Assembly (NCBI RefSeq): GCF_030124375.1
Contig: NZ_JASKLS010000013.1
Coordinates: 1 to 64,000, forward strand
Length of the DNA: 64,000 nucleotides
Source of the DNA: Sinorhizobium sp. 6-70
Lineage (GTDB): Bacteria; Pseudomonadota; Alphaproteobacteria; Rhizobiales; Rhizobiaceae
Reading direction: 5' to 3'
Of this stretch, positions 17,894 through 25,927 are shown one piece after another (within the stretch, counting starts at the first letter, position 1; the number at the start of each line of letters is the position of its first letter). A program made the position numbers and the translations under genes. Under the pieces are notes generated by a model. The model worked only from the letters and a program-made list of their open reading frames with translations, was not told where the DNA came from and searched no databases.

Positions 17894-18717
17894 GTCTTTT
17901 CAGCCGCCTCTTGCGAAGAACGACCGGGAGCGATCAATCCGGCGAGGCGCCGATGGAGAAAGCGCTCGCCGCTGCCCGCAGCGGCGACTACGAGACTGCA
18001 CTTGCGATCTGGATGCCCTTGGCGCGGGCGGGAAATCCGCGGGCGCAGAACAATATCGGCGCATGTTTTGCTGGTGGACTGGGCGTCGCCCGCGATGCCG
18101 ACCTTGCCTATCGCTGGCTCAGTCTCGCCGCCGAGGCCGGCGATCCGGTCGGTGAGCGCAACCTTGCCTCGCTGCTCTTCAAGGGCGAGGGGATCGCACC
18201 GGATTATCAAAGGGCGGCGGCGCTCTACCGCAAGGCAGCCGAACAGGATGACGCCGAGGCTCAGGACATGCTGAGCTGGATGCTTCTGGAGGGCGAGTTG
18301 GTAGAGCCCGACTTTGCGGAAGCGCACCGCTGGGCGCTCGCTGCCGCGAAGAACGGTTCCGCAGCGTCGATGACGCGGCTAGGCATGCTCTATCACAATG
18401 CCATCGGCGTCGCGCGCGATCCGATCGAGGCGGTCTACTGGTGGGGGCTTGGCGCGCGCGCCGGCGACGCCGACGGGCAGGCGATGCTTGGCGCGGCCTA
18501 TCATCTGGGACGCGGCATCACCCGCGATCCCGTCGAAGCCTTCGCCTGGCTCTTGAGGGCGCGTGAAGCTGGCAGCGCGCTGGCGACGCCATTTTTCGAC
18601 GTCGTGCGTGACGGGCTCAACGCGGAGGAACTGACGGAGGCCGAACGCCGCGCTGCGATGCCGCTGTCCGAGACGGCGGATCCATCCCAGCCGGCCAGCG
18701 AGAGGAAAGAAACGTGA
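17890..18717 (+). CDS. Sel1-repeat (TPR-like) protein in the selA-selB operon
   Basis: 275 residues, GTG start overlapping the selA stop by four bases and overlapping selB by four bases at its end. Several tandem Sel1-like repeats of about 36 residues cover residues 25-230, with the consensus A..YR.AAE.GD..A...L. No signal peptide or membrane segment is seen. Sel1 repeats usually serve protein-protein contacts; the name comes from a nematode gene and has nothing to do with selenium. The tight coupling between selA and selB nevertheless suggests a role in Sec synthesis or in assembling the Sec machinery. That role is inference. Confidence 0.88.
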   Translation: MSLFSRLLRRTTGSDQSGEAPMEKALAAARSGDYETALAIWMPLARAGNPRAQNNIGACFAGGLGVARDADLAYRWLSLAAEAGDPVGERNLASLLFKGEGIAPDYQRAAALYRKAAEQDDAEAQDMLSWMLLEGELVEPDFAEAHRWALAAAKNGSAASMTRLGMLYHNAIGVARDPIEAVYWWGLGARAGDADGQAMLGAAYHLGRGITRDPVEAFAWLLRAREAGSALATPFFDVVRDGLNAEELTEAERRAAMPLSETADPSQPASERKET

Positions 18718-20798
18718 TCGTCGGCACCGCCGGTCATATCGACCATGGCAAGACGTCGCTGATCGGCGCGCTGACCGGTGTCGACACCGACCGGCTGAAG
18801 GAGGAAAAGGACCGCGGCATTTCGATCGAGCTCGGCTTTGCCTACATGCCGGTCGAGGGCGCGGAGGCGCTCGGCTTTGTCGACGTCCCGGGCCACGAGA
18901 AATTCATCCACACCATGCTGGCCGGCGCCGGCGGCATCGACTTCGTGCTCCTGGTGGTCGCAGCCGACGATGGCGTCATGCCGCAGACCCGCGAGCATCT
19001 GGCGATCGTCGATCTTCTCGGCATCGAACACGGCATCGTCGCCATCACCAAGGCCGATCTCGTGGCGGAAGATCGCCTTCAAGAAGTCGAACGGCAGATG
19101 CGAGATGCGCTTGCCGGCACGGCGCTCGCCGATATTTCGATGATCCCGGTTTCGGCGCTGTCGGGCAGGGGCGTGGCGCCGCTTCGTGACGAAATAGTCG
19201 GTGCGGCACGTCGCTTCGCGCGACGGCAGGCAAGCGGGCGCTTCCGGCTGGCCGTCGATCGCTCCTTCACCATCCAAGGCGTCGGCACGGTGGTCACCGG
19301 AACCGTGCTTTCAGGACAGGTGTCGCTGGAGGATCATGTCACCATCAGCCCCGCCGGCCTCAACGCACGGGTGCGGTCGATCCATGCGCAGAACAGGCCA
19401 AGCGAAACCGGCCGCGCGGGCGATCGCTGCGCGCTGAACCTCGCTGGTCCCGGCATCACGAAAAGGGCGGTCAGTCGCGGCGACATGGTCTGCGACCAAA
19501 GTCTGCATGCGCCGACGAGCCGGATCGACGCTACGCTGCGCGTGCTCGGCTCTGAACCCAGGGCGATCGGCCACTGGTTCCCGGTGCGGCTTCATCATGC
19601 CTCGGTGGAAGTCGGAGCGCGGATCGTCCTGCTGGCCGAAGAGCCGGTCGTGCCTGGAGCGCGCACGCTGGTCCAGCTGGTGCTGGAGCGGCCGATCGCG
19701 GCGGCGGCCGGCGACCGCTACGTTGTTCGCGACACCTCAGCGCGCCGCACGATCGGCGGCGGTCGGTTCCTGGATCTGCGCGCGCCGGCACGCAAGCGCC
19801 GTACCCCGGAACGGATGGCGCAATTCGAGGGCCACGCCCTGACCGAGCCGAAGCAGGCGATCGAGGCGCTGCTTGCCGCGCCGCCGTTTTATCTCGACCT
19901 CGGCGCCTTCGCCCGCGACCGGGCGATTGCAGCAACGGACATGCCCGCGCTGACGCAAGCGCTAGGCGTCGTGCAACTGCCGCTGGAGGCGACGACGCTT
20001 GCCATGTCCGAGACGAGTTGGGAAAAATTCCGCAACGATATCCTTGCCCGGCTCGAGGCCTTCCACGCCGACAATCCGGACCTTCTGGGGATGGGTGTCG
20101 AGCGGCTGCGCACGCAGGCGGAGCTTCGCTTGCCGGTGCCGGCCTTTCGGGCGGCGCTGCAGGCCCTCGCGCGACCGGGAGAGATCGCGCTCGACGGAGC
20201 CTGGGTCCGGCTTGCCGACCACCGGGTGACGATGACCCTGGCTGACGAACGGCTCTGGCACGATATCGCGCCTCTGCTCGACGGATCCGAGCGGTTCCGC
20301 CCGCCACGGGTGCGCGATATCGCCGGATTGCTGGCGGTGCCCGAGGCGCAGGTGCGCCGGCTCATGAAGCTCGGCAGCCGCATGGGCAAGGTGCATGAGG
20401 TGGCGCACGATCATTTCTTCCTGCGCGAGGTGGTGGCGGAGATGGTCGCGGTGATCGCCGAGATCAGCACGGCCGCCGACAAGGGCTGGTTCACGGCGAT
20501 GCAGTTCCGCGATCGTCTCGAAAACGGCCGCAAGGTTGCGATCCAGATCCTCGACTTCTTCGACCGTCACAGCGTCACGCTCAGGCGCGGCGACATGCGC
20601 CGTCTCAATCGCAACCGACTGGACCTTTTCGGCAATTTGTCGAATGGTGTGAGCGACAAGGCGGGTGTTTCAGGAGGAGATTCGTCCCCGGTGGGGCGTC
20701 CGGACTTCAAATCCGGGAGGGGTCGAGAGACGGCCTTTGGTGGGTTCGACTCCCACTCTCTTCCGCCATCATCCGGCTCGGCGGGAAGCTCCCGCTGA
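18714..20798 (+). CDS. selB: Selenocysteine-specific elongation factor SelB
   Basis: 694 residues as an open frame from GTG 18714. SelB delivers Sec-tRNA to UGA codons followed by a SECIS hairpin. GTPase motifs are GHIDHGKTSL (residues 5-14), ISIELGFAY, DVPGHEKF and TKADL; then come EF-Tu-like domains 2 and 3 and the C-terminal winged-helix SECIS-binding domain, whose family homology ends near RLDLFG (about 20633). The last 54 codons are an extension that reads straight through the tRNA-Sec gene, so the biological C-terminus is uncertain. E. coli SelB is about 614 residues. Confidence 0.96.
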   Translation: MIVGTAGHIDHGKTSLIGALTGVDTDRLKEEKDRGISIELGFAYMPVEGAEALGFVDVPGHEKFIHTMLAGAGGIDFVLLVVAADDGVMPQTREHLAIVDLLGIEHGIVAITKADLVAEDRLQEVERQMRDALAGTALADISMIPVSALSGRGVAPLRDEIVGAARRFARRQASGRFRLAVDRSFTIQGVGTVVTGTVLSGQVSLEDHVTISPAGLNARVRSIHAQNRPSETGRAGDRCALNLAGPGITKRAVSRGDMVCDQSLHAPTSRIDATLRVLGSEPRAIGHWFPVRLHHASVEVGARIVLLAEEPVVPGARTLVQLVLERPIAAAAGDRYVVRDTSARRTIGGGRFLDLRAPARKRRTPERMAQFEGHALTEPKQAIEALLAAPPFYLDLGAFARDRAIAATDMPALTQALGVVQLPLEATTLAMSETSWEKFRNDILARLEAFHADNPDLLGMGVERLRTQAELRLPVPAFRAALQALARPGEIALDGAWVRLADHRVTMTLADERLWHDIAPLLDGSERFRPPRVRDIAGLLAVPEAQVRRLMKLGSRMGKVHEVAHDHFFLREVVAEMVAVIAEISTAADKGWFTAMQFRDRLENGRKVAIQILDFFDRHSVTLRRGDMRRLNRNRLDLFGNLSNGVSDKAGVSGGDSSPVGRPDFKSGRGRETAFGGFDSHSLPPSSGSAGSSR
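20674..20768 (+). tRNA. selC: tRNA-Sec (anticodon TCA)
   Basis: 95 bases, the same length as E. coli selC. The acceptor stem has 8 bp (GGAGGAGA with TCTCTTCC, one G-T pair), followed by discriminator G and an encoded CCA (20766-20768). The anticodon loop CTTCAAA with TCA sits in the stem CCGGA/TCCGG. A long variable arm follows (GAGGGGTCGAGAGACGGCCTTT), and the T arm holds GGTTCGACTCC. The gene lies wholly within the 3' end of the selB reading frame on the same strand. Confidence 0.97.
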
Positions 20799-20837
20799 CT
20801 GCTGCATGATCCCTTAGATGAATCATGCAGCAGTCAG
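20795..20837. terminator. 16-bp perfect hairpin after selC
   Basis: CTGACTGCTGCATGAT (20795-20810) is the exact complement of ATCATGCAGCAGTCAG (20822-20837) around an 11-base loop. It covers the selB-frame TGA and lies between two convergent transcription units (selB-selC and uxuA), so it may act as a bidirectional terminator, although no T-run follows. Confidence 0.6.
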
Positions 20838-20866
20838 ACGACGCTTGGCGTCCGTTCGAGGATCGA

Positions 20867-22054
20867 TCAGGTCGGCGGCGCGCCGAGCGCGTGAAGGATG
20901 CCGCGCAGTTCCGCAAGACCGCGCAGACGGCCGATCGCCGGATAGCCCGGCGTGACGGTCTTCTGCAGATCGTCGAGCATCCGGTGGCCATGGTCCGAGC
21001 GGAACACGATGGTGTCTTCCGCTCCCCGGCGCTTGTCTTCGGCAACGAGCTCCTTCAGCACATCGACCATCGAGACGTCGCCTTCGAGGTGCGCGCTTTC
21101 ATGGAAGCTGCGGCCGTCGCCTTCGCGGGTGGTGGCGCGAAGATGGGCGAAATGGATGCGCGAGGCAAAACGCCGGGCGATCTTCGGCAGGTCGTTGTCG
21201 GCCCTGACGCCGAGGCTTCCGGTGCAGTAGCACATGCCGTTCGCTTCCGAGGGCACGGCGTCGAACAGCGCGGCGTAGTCGGCTTCGGTCGAGGCGATGC
21301 GCGGCAGGCCGAAGAGCGGACGGGGCGGATCGTCCGGATGAAGCGTAAGCTTGACGCCGCGCGCTTCCGCCGCCGGCGTCACGGCCTCAAGAAATTCGAT
21401 CAGATGCTGGCGCAGGCGCGCCGCGTCGATCTCCCGGTAGACTGCAAGCCGCTCGCGGAAGGCGGGGATCGTCAGCGGTTCGGTGGTTGAGCCGGGGAGC
21501 GCGGAAGTGATGATGCGGGTGATCTCGGCGATCTCCTCCTCCGGCATCGAGCGGAAGACCGCCTCTGCCCGCTCGCGGTCCTCCTGCGAGTATTCGCTCT
21601 CGGCGCCGGGTCGTTTCAAGACGAAAAGTTCGAAGGCCGCGAAGCGCTCATGGTCGAAGCGCATCGCGGTCGCGCCCGTCGGCGTGACGAAGTCGAGCTC
21701 GGTGCGGGTCCAGTCGACGACCGGCATGAAGTTGTAGCAGATGATCTTGATGCCGCAGGCGGCGACAGCCTCGAGGCTGGCAATCCAGGCTTCGATCTGG
21801 GCCTTTGCTTTACCACCCTCACGCTTGACCAGATCGGGGATCGGGATGCTCTCGACGACCGACCATTTGAGTGGCGTACGGCCGGCAGGCGTGGTCTCGA
21901 TGAGCGACTGGCGCTCGCGCACGGCCTTTTCGGTCCAGGCTTCGCCGATCGGCACCTGATGCAGCGCCGAGACGACATTGGTCGCGCCCGCCTGACGCAC
22001 ATCGTCCAACGTGACCGGCGCATCCGGCCCAAACCATCTCCAGCCTTGCCGCAT
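20867..22054 (-). CDS. uxuA: Mannonate dehydratase UxuA
   Basis: 395 residues, usual family length. UxuA dehydrates D-mannonate to 2-keto-3-deoxygluconate, the last step before the KDG kinase/aldolase route of glucuronate use. Family segments seen are MRQGWRWFGP, the PIGEAW loop, ICYNFMPVVDWTRT, LTLHPDDPPRPLFGLPRI and GSLG, plus FAHLR and FRSDHGHRML carrying metal-binding His/Cys/Asp residues. It is on the minus strand together with, and downstream of, the GntR gene, and diverges from uxaC and the importer. Start ATG 22054 is preceded by AGGAGG. Confidence 0.96.
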   Translation of the reverse strand: MRQGWRWFGPDAPVTLDDVRQAGATNVVSALHQVPIGEAWTEKAVRERQSLIETTPAGRTPLKWSVVESIPIPDLVKREGGKAKAQIEAWIASLEAVAACGIKIICYNFMPVVDWTRTELDFVTPTGATAMRFDHERFAAFELFVLKRPGAESEYSQEDRERAEAVFRSMPEEEIAEITRIITSALPGSTTEPLTIPAFRERLAVYREIDAARLRQHLIEFLEAVTPAAEARGVKLTLHPDDPPRPLFGLPRIASTEADYAALFDAVPSEANGMCYCTGSLGVRADNDLPKIARRFASRIHFAHLRATTREGDGRSFHESAHLEGDVSMVDVLKELVAEDKRRGAEDTIVFRSDHGHRMLDDLQKTVTPGYPAIGRLRGLAELRGILHALGAPPT

Positions 22055-22113
22055 ATTGGTGTTCCTCCTGTCAGTCTTGAATCTTTGTTAGGGTCGTCAC
22101 GGACAGCCGGTGT

Positions 22114-22851
22114 TCAGCTGAAATAGCCCGGATAGAGAAGCCTCAGTTCGTCAATGTCGGGAATGACGGCGCTCAGGTGATCCATCATCGCGCCGCGCGC
22201 ACGGTCCGTATCGTGGGCCGCGATGGCGTCGCGGATCGTCGTATGCTCCTCGATGACGCTGTCCATGCGGCCGAGCACTGGCAGCGTCAGACGCCGGGCG
22301 CGGTCGATCTGCAGCTTTACCGTCTTCAGGATGTTCCAGATGCCCGGATAGCCGGCGATTGCCGAGATGGCCTCGTGGAAGGCCTCGTCCTGTTCATGGA
22401 ACTGCGATGGTTCATTGAGCGTTGCGTGGACGCGCTGGCGGGCGATGATCGCATCGAGCCTGGCGATATCGTTGGCGCTGGCGATCTCGGCGGCGTGTTC
22501 GACCGTCGTGCGCTCCAGCGATTTGCGGATGACGACGGCTTCGGGAATGGCGGAGACCGGAATGCGCGACACGAAGGTCCCAGACTGCGGGAAGATTTCG
22601 ACGAGCCCGGCTTCGGCCAGCCTTAAAAGCGCCTCGCGCACCGGCGTGCGGCTGACGCCGAACTCCTCGGAAATGCGCTTCTCCTGCAGCGCGACGCCCG
22701 GCTTCATCTGCAGCGAAAGGATCGCGGCATGGAGCTGCTCATAGATCGCCGACGCCGACGTCACCCGGCGAATCCTGGCGCCGCCTGACGCTGCGAAAGT
22801 CGGCGAGGACACATCCGGGCGTTGGCGTTTCGACATGGAGGCGAATTCCAT
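22114..22851 (-). CDS. GntR/FadR-subfamily regulator of hexuronate genes
   Basis: 245 residues: winged helix-turn-helix (LQMKPGVALQEKRISEEFGVS, RTPVREALLRLAEAGLVE) followed by an FCD-type ligand-binding helical domain (residues about 95-230). Its place between uxuA and uxaC, divergent from the latter, marks it as the UxuR/ExuR-like repressor that would respond to a hexuronate or mannonate/fructuronate. The start is ATG 22851 or ATG 22836 (MSKRQRP); neither has a strong ribosome site. A palindromic operator candidate lies 15-33 bases upstream. Confidence 0.92.
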   Translation of the reverse strand: MEFASMSKRQRPDVSSPTFAASGGARIRRVTSASAIYEQLHAAILSLQMKPGVALQEKRISEEFGVSRTPVREALLRLAEAGLVEIFPQSGTFVSRIPVSAIPEAVVIRKSLERTTVEHAAEIASANDIARLDAIIARQRVHATLNEPSQFHEQDEAFHEAISAIAGYPGIWNILKTVKLQIDRARRLTLPVLGRMDSVIEEHTTIRDAIAAHDTDRARGAMMDHLSAVIPDIDELRLLYPGYFS

Positions 22852-22865
22852 CTGTTGACTCGGTT

Positions 22866-22884
22866 TTGGATACTAGTATATCAA
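22866..22884. promoter_or_regulatory. Candidate GntR operator upstream of uxaC
   Basis: TTGGATACTAGTATATCAA contains the perfect 10-bp palindrome ATACTAGTAT (22870-22879) with TTG/CAA outer ends. It lies in the divergent promoter region between the GntR gene and uxaC. This size and symmetry fit a FadR-subfamily dimer site. Confidence 0.5.
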
Positions 22885-22929
22885 TTCATTCAGGTTGCCA
22901 ATATGGATGAGGGAAGGGAGGCCCCGGAA

Positions 22930-24330
22930 ATGGCATTGCATCCCGATCGGTTGTTTCCGGTGGAGCCGGAGGCGCGGGCCATCGCCCGGCGCCTTTATGA
23001 CGCTGTCGCTGGCCTGAAAATCATTTCCCCGCACGGCCATACGGAACCGGTCTGGTATGCCGAGGATCGGGCGTTCCCCGATCCGGCGGCGCTCTTCATC
23101 ACGCCGGACCACTATGCGACGCGCATGCTCTATTCGCAGGGCGTCAGGCTGGAGGACCTCGGGGTCAGGAGGCGCGATGGTTCGGGTACCGCTCCCGACG
23201 GGCGCTCGATCTGGCGGCTTTTCGCCAAGCATTTCCATCTCTTTGCCGGCACGCCCACGCGGCTCTGGTTCGAGCATTCGCTGGAAGCCGTCTTCGGCAT
23301 CACCGAGCGGCTGGGGCCGGCCAATGCCGACGCCCTCTACGATCGCATCGCCGAGGCGATTGCCACGCCACAACTGCGGCCGCGCGCGCTCTACGACAAA
23401 TTCGGCATCGAAGTGATCGCGACGACCGACGGCGCGCTCGATGATCTTGCGCATCATGATGCGGTTCGCGGTTCGGGATGGCATGGCCGCGTCGTGCCGA
23501 CCTATCGGCCGGACGCGGTGGTCGATGCCGAGGCGCTGGGCTTTGTCGAGAATGTCGGGAAGCTGCTTGCGCTGACCGGCGAATCCGCGACCTGGACCGG
23601 CTATCTCAACGCGCATCGCGCCCGCCGCGCCTTCTTCAAGGCACGCGGCGCCACGGCGACCGATCACGGCCACGCAACAGCCCGGACGGAAAACCTTTCG
23701 CCGGGCGATGCTGCAAGCCTGTTCGAGAAGGTCTTGTCCGGCAAGGCGGGGCCAGCGGAAGCCGAAGCCTTCCGCGGCCAGATGCTGACGGAAATGGCGC
23801 GGATGAGCCAGGAGGACGGCCTCGTCATGCAGATCCATCCCGGCTCCTACCGCAACCACAATCCGTCGCTGTTTGCGAACTTCGGACCTGACAAGGGCGC
23901 CGATATCCCGAAGGCAACCGATTATGTGCATGCCTTGAAGCCGCTGCTCGATGCGGTCGGGAATGACCCTTCTCTGACCATCATTCTCTTCACGCTCGAC
24001 GAGACGGCCTATTCGCGCGAACTGGCACCGCTCGCCGGCCACTATCCGGCACTGCGGCTCGGCCCCGCCTGGTGGTTCTTCGACAGTCCGGAGGGTATGC
24101 GCCGCTTCCGCGAGACAACCACGGAGACCTGCGGCTTCTACAACACCGTCGGCTTCAACGACGATACCCGCGCCTATCTGTCGATCCCGGCGCGGCACGA
24201 CATGGCACGCCGGGTGGATTGCGCCTATCTCGCGCGCCTCGTCGCCGACCACCGCCTCGAGGAGGAGGAGGCGCACGACCTTGCGCGCGAACTTGCTTAC
24301 GGGCTCGCCAAGCGGGCGTATCGCTTGTGA
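22930..24330 (+). CDS. uxaC: Glucuronate (uronate) isomerase UxaC
   Basis: 466 residues from ATG 22930, chosen because GGGAGG lies nine bases upstream and because MALHPDRLFP is the typical family start; the frame is open further upstream. UxaC isomerises D-glucuronate to D-fructuronate (and galacturonate to tagaturonate). Amidohydrolase-superfamily features are visible: ISPHGHTEP (metal-binding His pair), WFEHSLEAVFGI, TTDGALDDLAHHDA, MQIHPGSYRNHN and WWFFDSPEGMRRFRE. It is first gene of the import/catabolic operon that ends with uxuB. Confidence 0.96.
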   Translation: MALHPDRLFPVEPEARAIARRLYDAVAGLKIISPHGHTEPVWYAEDRAFPDPAALFITPDHYATRMLYSQGVRLEDLGVRRRDGSGTAPDGRSIWRLFAKHFHLFAGTPTRLWFEHSLEAVFGITERLGPANADALYDRIAEAIATPQLRPRALYDKFGIEVIATTDGALDDLAHHDAVRGSGWHGRVVPTYRPDAVVDAEALGFVENVGKLLALTGESATWTGYLNAHRARRAFFKARGATATDHGHATARTENLSPGDAASLFEKVLSGKAGPAEAEAFRGQMLTEMARMSQEDGLVMQIHPGSYRNHNPSLFANFGPDKGADIPKATDYVHALKPLLDAVGNDPSLTIILFTLDETAYSRELAPLAGHYPALRLGPAWWFFDSPEGMRRFRETTTETCGFYNTVGFNDDTRAYLSIPARHDMARRVDCAYLARLVADHRLEEEEAHDLARELAYGLAKRAYRL

Positions 24331-24393
24331 GTCAATTCAAGCTGCTGCAGCGACCTTTGCGCGTCCGATGAGACGCGCGGCGTTGCAGGGGCC
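24331..24393 (+). repeat. Mosaic element, AGACGCGCGGCG type, copy 2
   Basis: Starts directly after the uxaC stop; shares CAATTCAA, GCTGCAGCGACCTTTGCG and GAGACGCGCGGCG modules with the copies at 10020 and 30310. It lies between uxaC and the binding-protein gene. Confidence 0.72.
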
Positions 24394-24437
24394 GGCCGCT
24401 CGGGAGACGTCCGGCATAACGATGGAGGAGAATGAGA

Positions 24438-25613
24438 ATGAAGATCACACGCAGAAATTTTGTCGGCGGCGTTGCCGGCATGGCGGGGTTGAGCCTGATC
24501 CCCACCCGCGGCTTTGCACAGGCCAAGGCGCCGTCGGCTCCGGTCACCATCACCGTCGTCGACGTTGCCGGTAACCTGGCGCTGACGCAGGGCATGTTCG
24601 AGAACTACGCGGCGGCAAAGCCGGAATGGGTGTCGAGCTTCGCCTTCACCAAGGCGCCCGCCCCCGAACTGCCGTCGAAGATCAAGGCCCAGCAGGCCGC
24701 CGGCAAGGTCGATATCGACCTCGTACTCACCGGCACCGACGCGCTTTCCGCCGGGCTCGACCAGGGGCTCTGGGTGGATCTCTCCGCGCACAAGGCGAGT
24801 CTCCCGAACCTTGAAAGCATCCTCCTGCCGCAGGCCTTCAAGATGCAGGCTCTCGCGAAGGACCAGGGCGTCGTCATCACCTATTACCCTTCCGGTCCGC
24901 TGATCGAATATATCCCGGAGCGAGTCGCGACGCCGCCGAAGACGGCTGCCGAACTGCTCGAATGGACCAAGGCCAATCCGAAGCGCTTCATGTATGCGCG
25001 CCCGGCCAACTCCGGTCCCGGTCGCACCTTCCTGATGGGGCTTCCCTATCTGCTCGGCGATAGCGACCCGCGCGATCCGGTCAACGGCTGGAGCAAGACC
25101 TGGGAATATCTGAAGGCGCTCGGCGAAAACATCGAGTATTACGGCACCGGAACGACGCAGGTGATGAAGGAACTCGGCGAGGGCACCCGCGACATCGTCG
25201 TCACCACCACCGGCTGGGACATCAACCCGCGCGTGCTCGGCATCGTTCCGGCCGAGGCGAAAGTAAGCACCCTCGAAGGCTTCCACTGGGTGACCGATGC
25301 GCATTATGCGGTCATTCCGAAGGGCGTATCCGAGGAAAAGGTGGCCGTCCTTCTCGACGTCATCAACTTCATCCTCCAGCCGCAGCAGCAGGCGATCGCC
25401 TTTGACGAGGGCTATTTCTACCCGGGTCCGGCGGCGAAGGGCGTGACGCTCGACATGGCGCCGCAGGAAAGCCAGGACGCCATCGCCGAGTTCGGGCGGC
25501 CGGAGTACGAAGACTGGATCGCCAACAACCCGCTCGAGGTTCCGCTCGAGCCGGCCAAGCTCGTCGATGCGTTCCGCATCTGGGACGAACAGATCGGCGC
25601 ATCGAAGGGCTGA
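24438..25613 (+). CDS. ABC importer substrate-binding protein (hexuronate cluster)
   Basis: 391 residues from ATG 24438, eight bases after GGAGG (ATG 24432 is too close). The N-terminus MKITRRNFVGGVAGMAGLSLIP is a Tat-type signal with a cut near GFAQ. The rest is a family 1 extracellular solute-binding protein related to the spermidine/putrescine/thiamine/iron type. Sitting between uxaC and an ATPase plus two permeases, and followed by uxuB, it probably binds a glucuronate-type sugar acid in the periplasm. The ligand is inferred from context. Confidence 0.88.
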   Translation: MKITRRNFVGGVAGMAGLSLIPTRGFAQAKAPSAPVTITVVDVAGNLALTQGMFENYAAAKPEWVSSFAFTKAPAPELPSKIKAQQAAGKVDIDLVLTGTDALSAGLDQGLWVDLSAHKASLPNLESILLPQAFKMQALAKDQGVVITYYPSGPLIEYIPERVATPPKTAAELLEWTKANPKRFMYARPANSGPGRTFLMGLPYLLGDSDPRDPVNGWSKTWEYLKALGENIEYYGTGTTQVMKELGEGTRDIVVTTTGWDINPRVLGIVPAEAKVSTLEGFHWVTDAHYAVIPKGVSEEKVAVLLDVINFILQPQQQAIAFDEGYFYPGPAAKGVTLDMAPQESQDAIAEFGRPEYEDWIANNPLEVPLEPAKLVDAFRIWDEQIGASKG

Positions 25614-25628
25614 TCGATTCCAATAAGT

Positions 25629-25680
25629 TAGAGCGGGATGCGGGCGGAAAACCGCACACACTTTTCCTCATCGCGCTCTA
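25629..25680. repeat. RIME-like palindromic element, copy 4 (opposite orientation)
   Basis: TAGAGCGGGATG (25629-25640) with GCGCTCTA at 25673-25680 and an inner GCGGAAAACCGC hairpin, inverted relative to copies 1-3. It lies within the 314-base gap between the binding-protein and ATPase genes. Confidence 0.78.
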
Positions 25681-25780
25681 ATCAACCGGATGCGACGCCG
25701 GCGAACCGTCGCCGCCGCATCCAAACGCTATCGGCCGCGCAGACGCCGCCGCCAGAAGAACGGGTGTCGTGACGATCCCG

Positions 25781-25868
25781 CTGCAGCGCCGCGTGTCTTT
25801 TCAGACGCGCAAGGGCACGCTGCAGCACTTTGAATTGCTGTATGTTTTATCCCTAAATCGGCTTCGAT
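25781..25868 (-). repeat. Mosaic element, copy 3 (reverse)
   Basis: Reverse-orientation copy with CTGCAGCGCCGCGTGTCTTT, CAGACGCGCAAGG, CGCTGCAGCACTTTGAATTG and the CCTAAATCG end. With the RIME-like copy at 25629 it fills most of the binding protein-ATPase gap; 25869-25927 holds only a ribosome binding site. Confidence 0.72.
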
Positions 25869-25927
25869 GTAGGGAAACGCACAGTGGGGTCGGCAACCGG
25901 AAAGCGCACCATGAATAGGAGAATACC

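Noticed and set aside
17890..18717. Naming the Sel1-repeat gene as a selenium gene
   Set aside because: The name Sel1 derives from a nematode gene; only the operon position links it to selenium.
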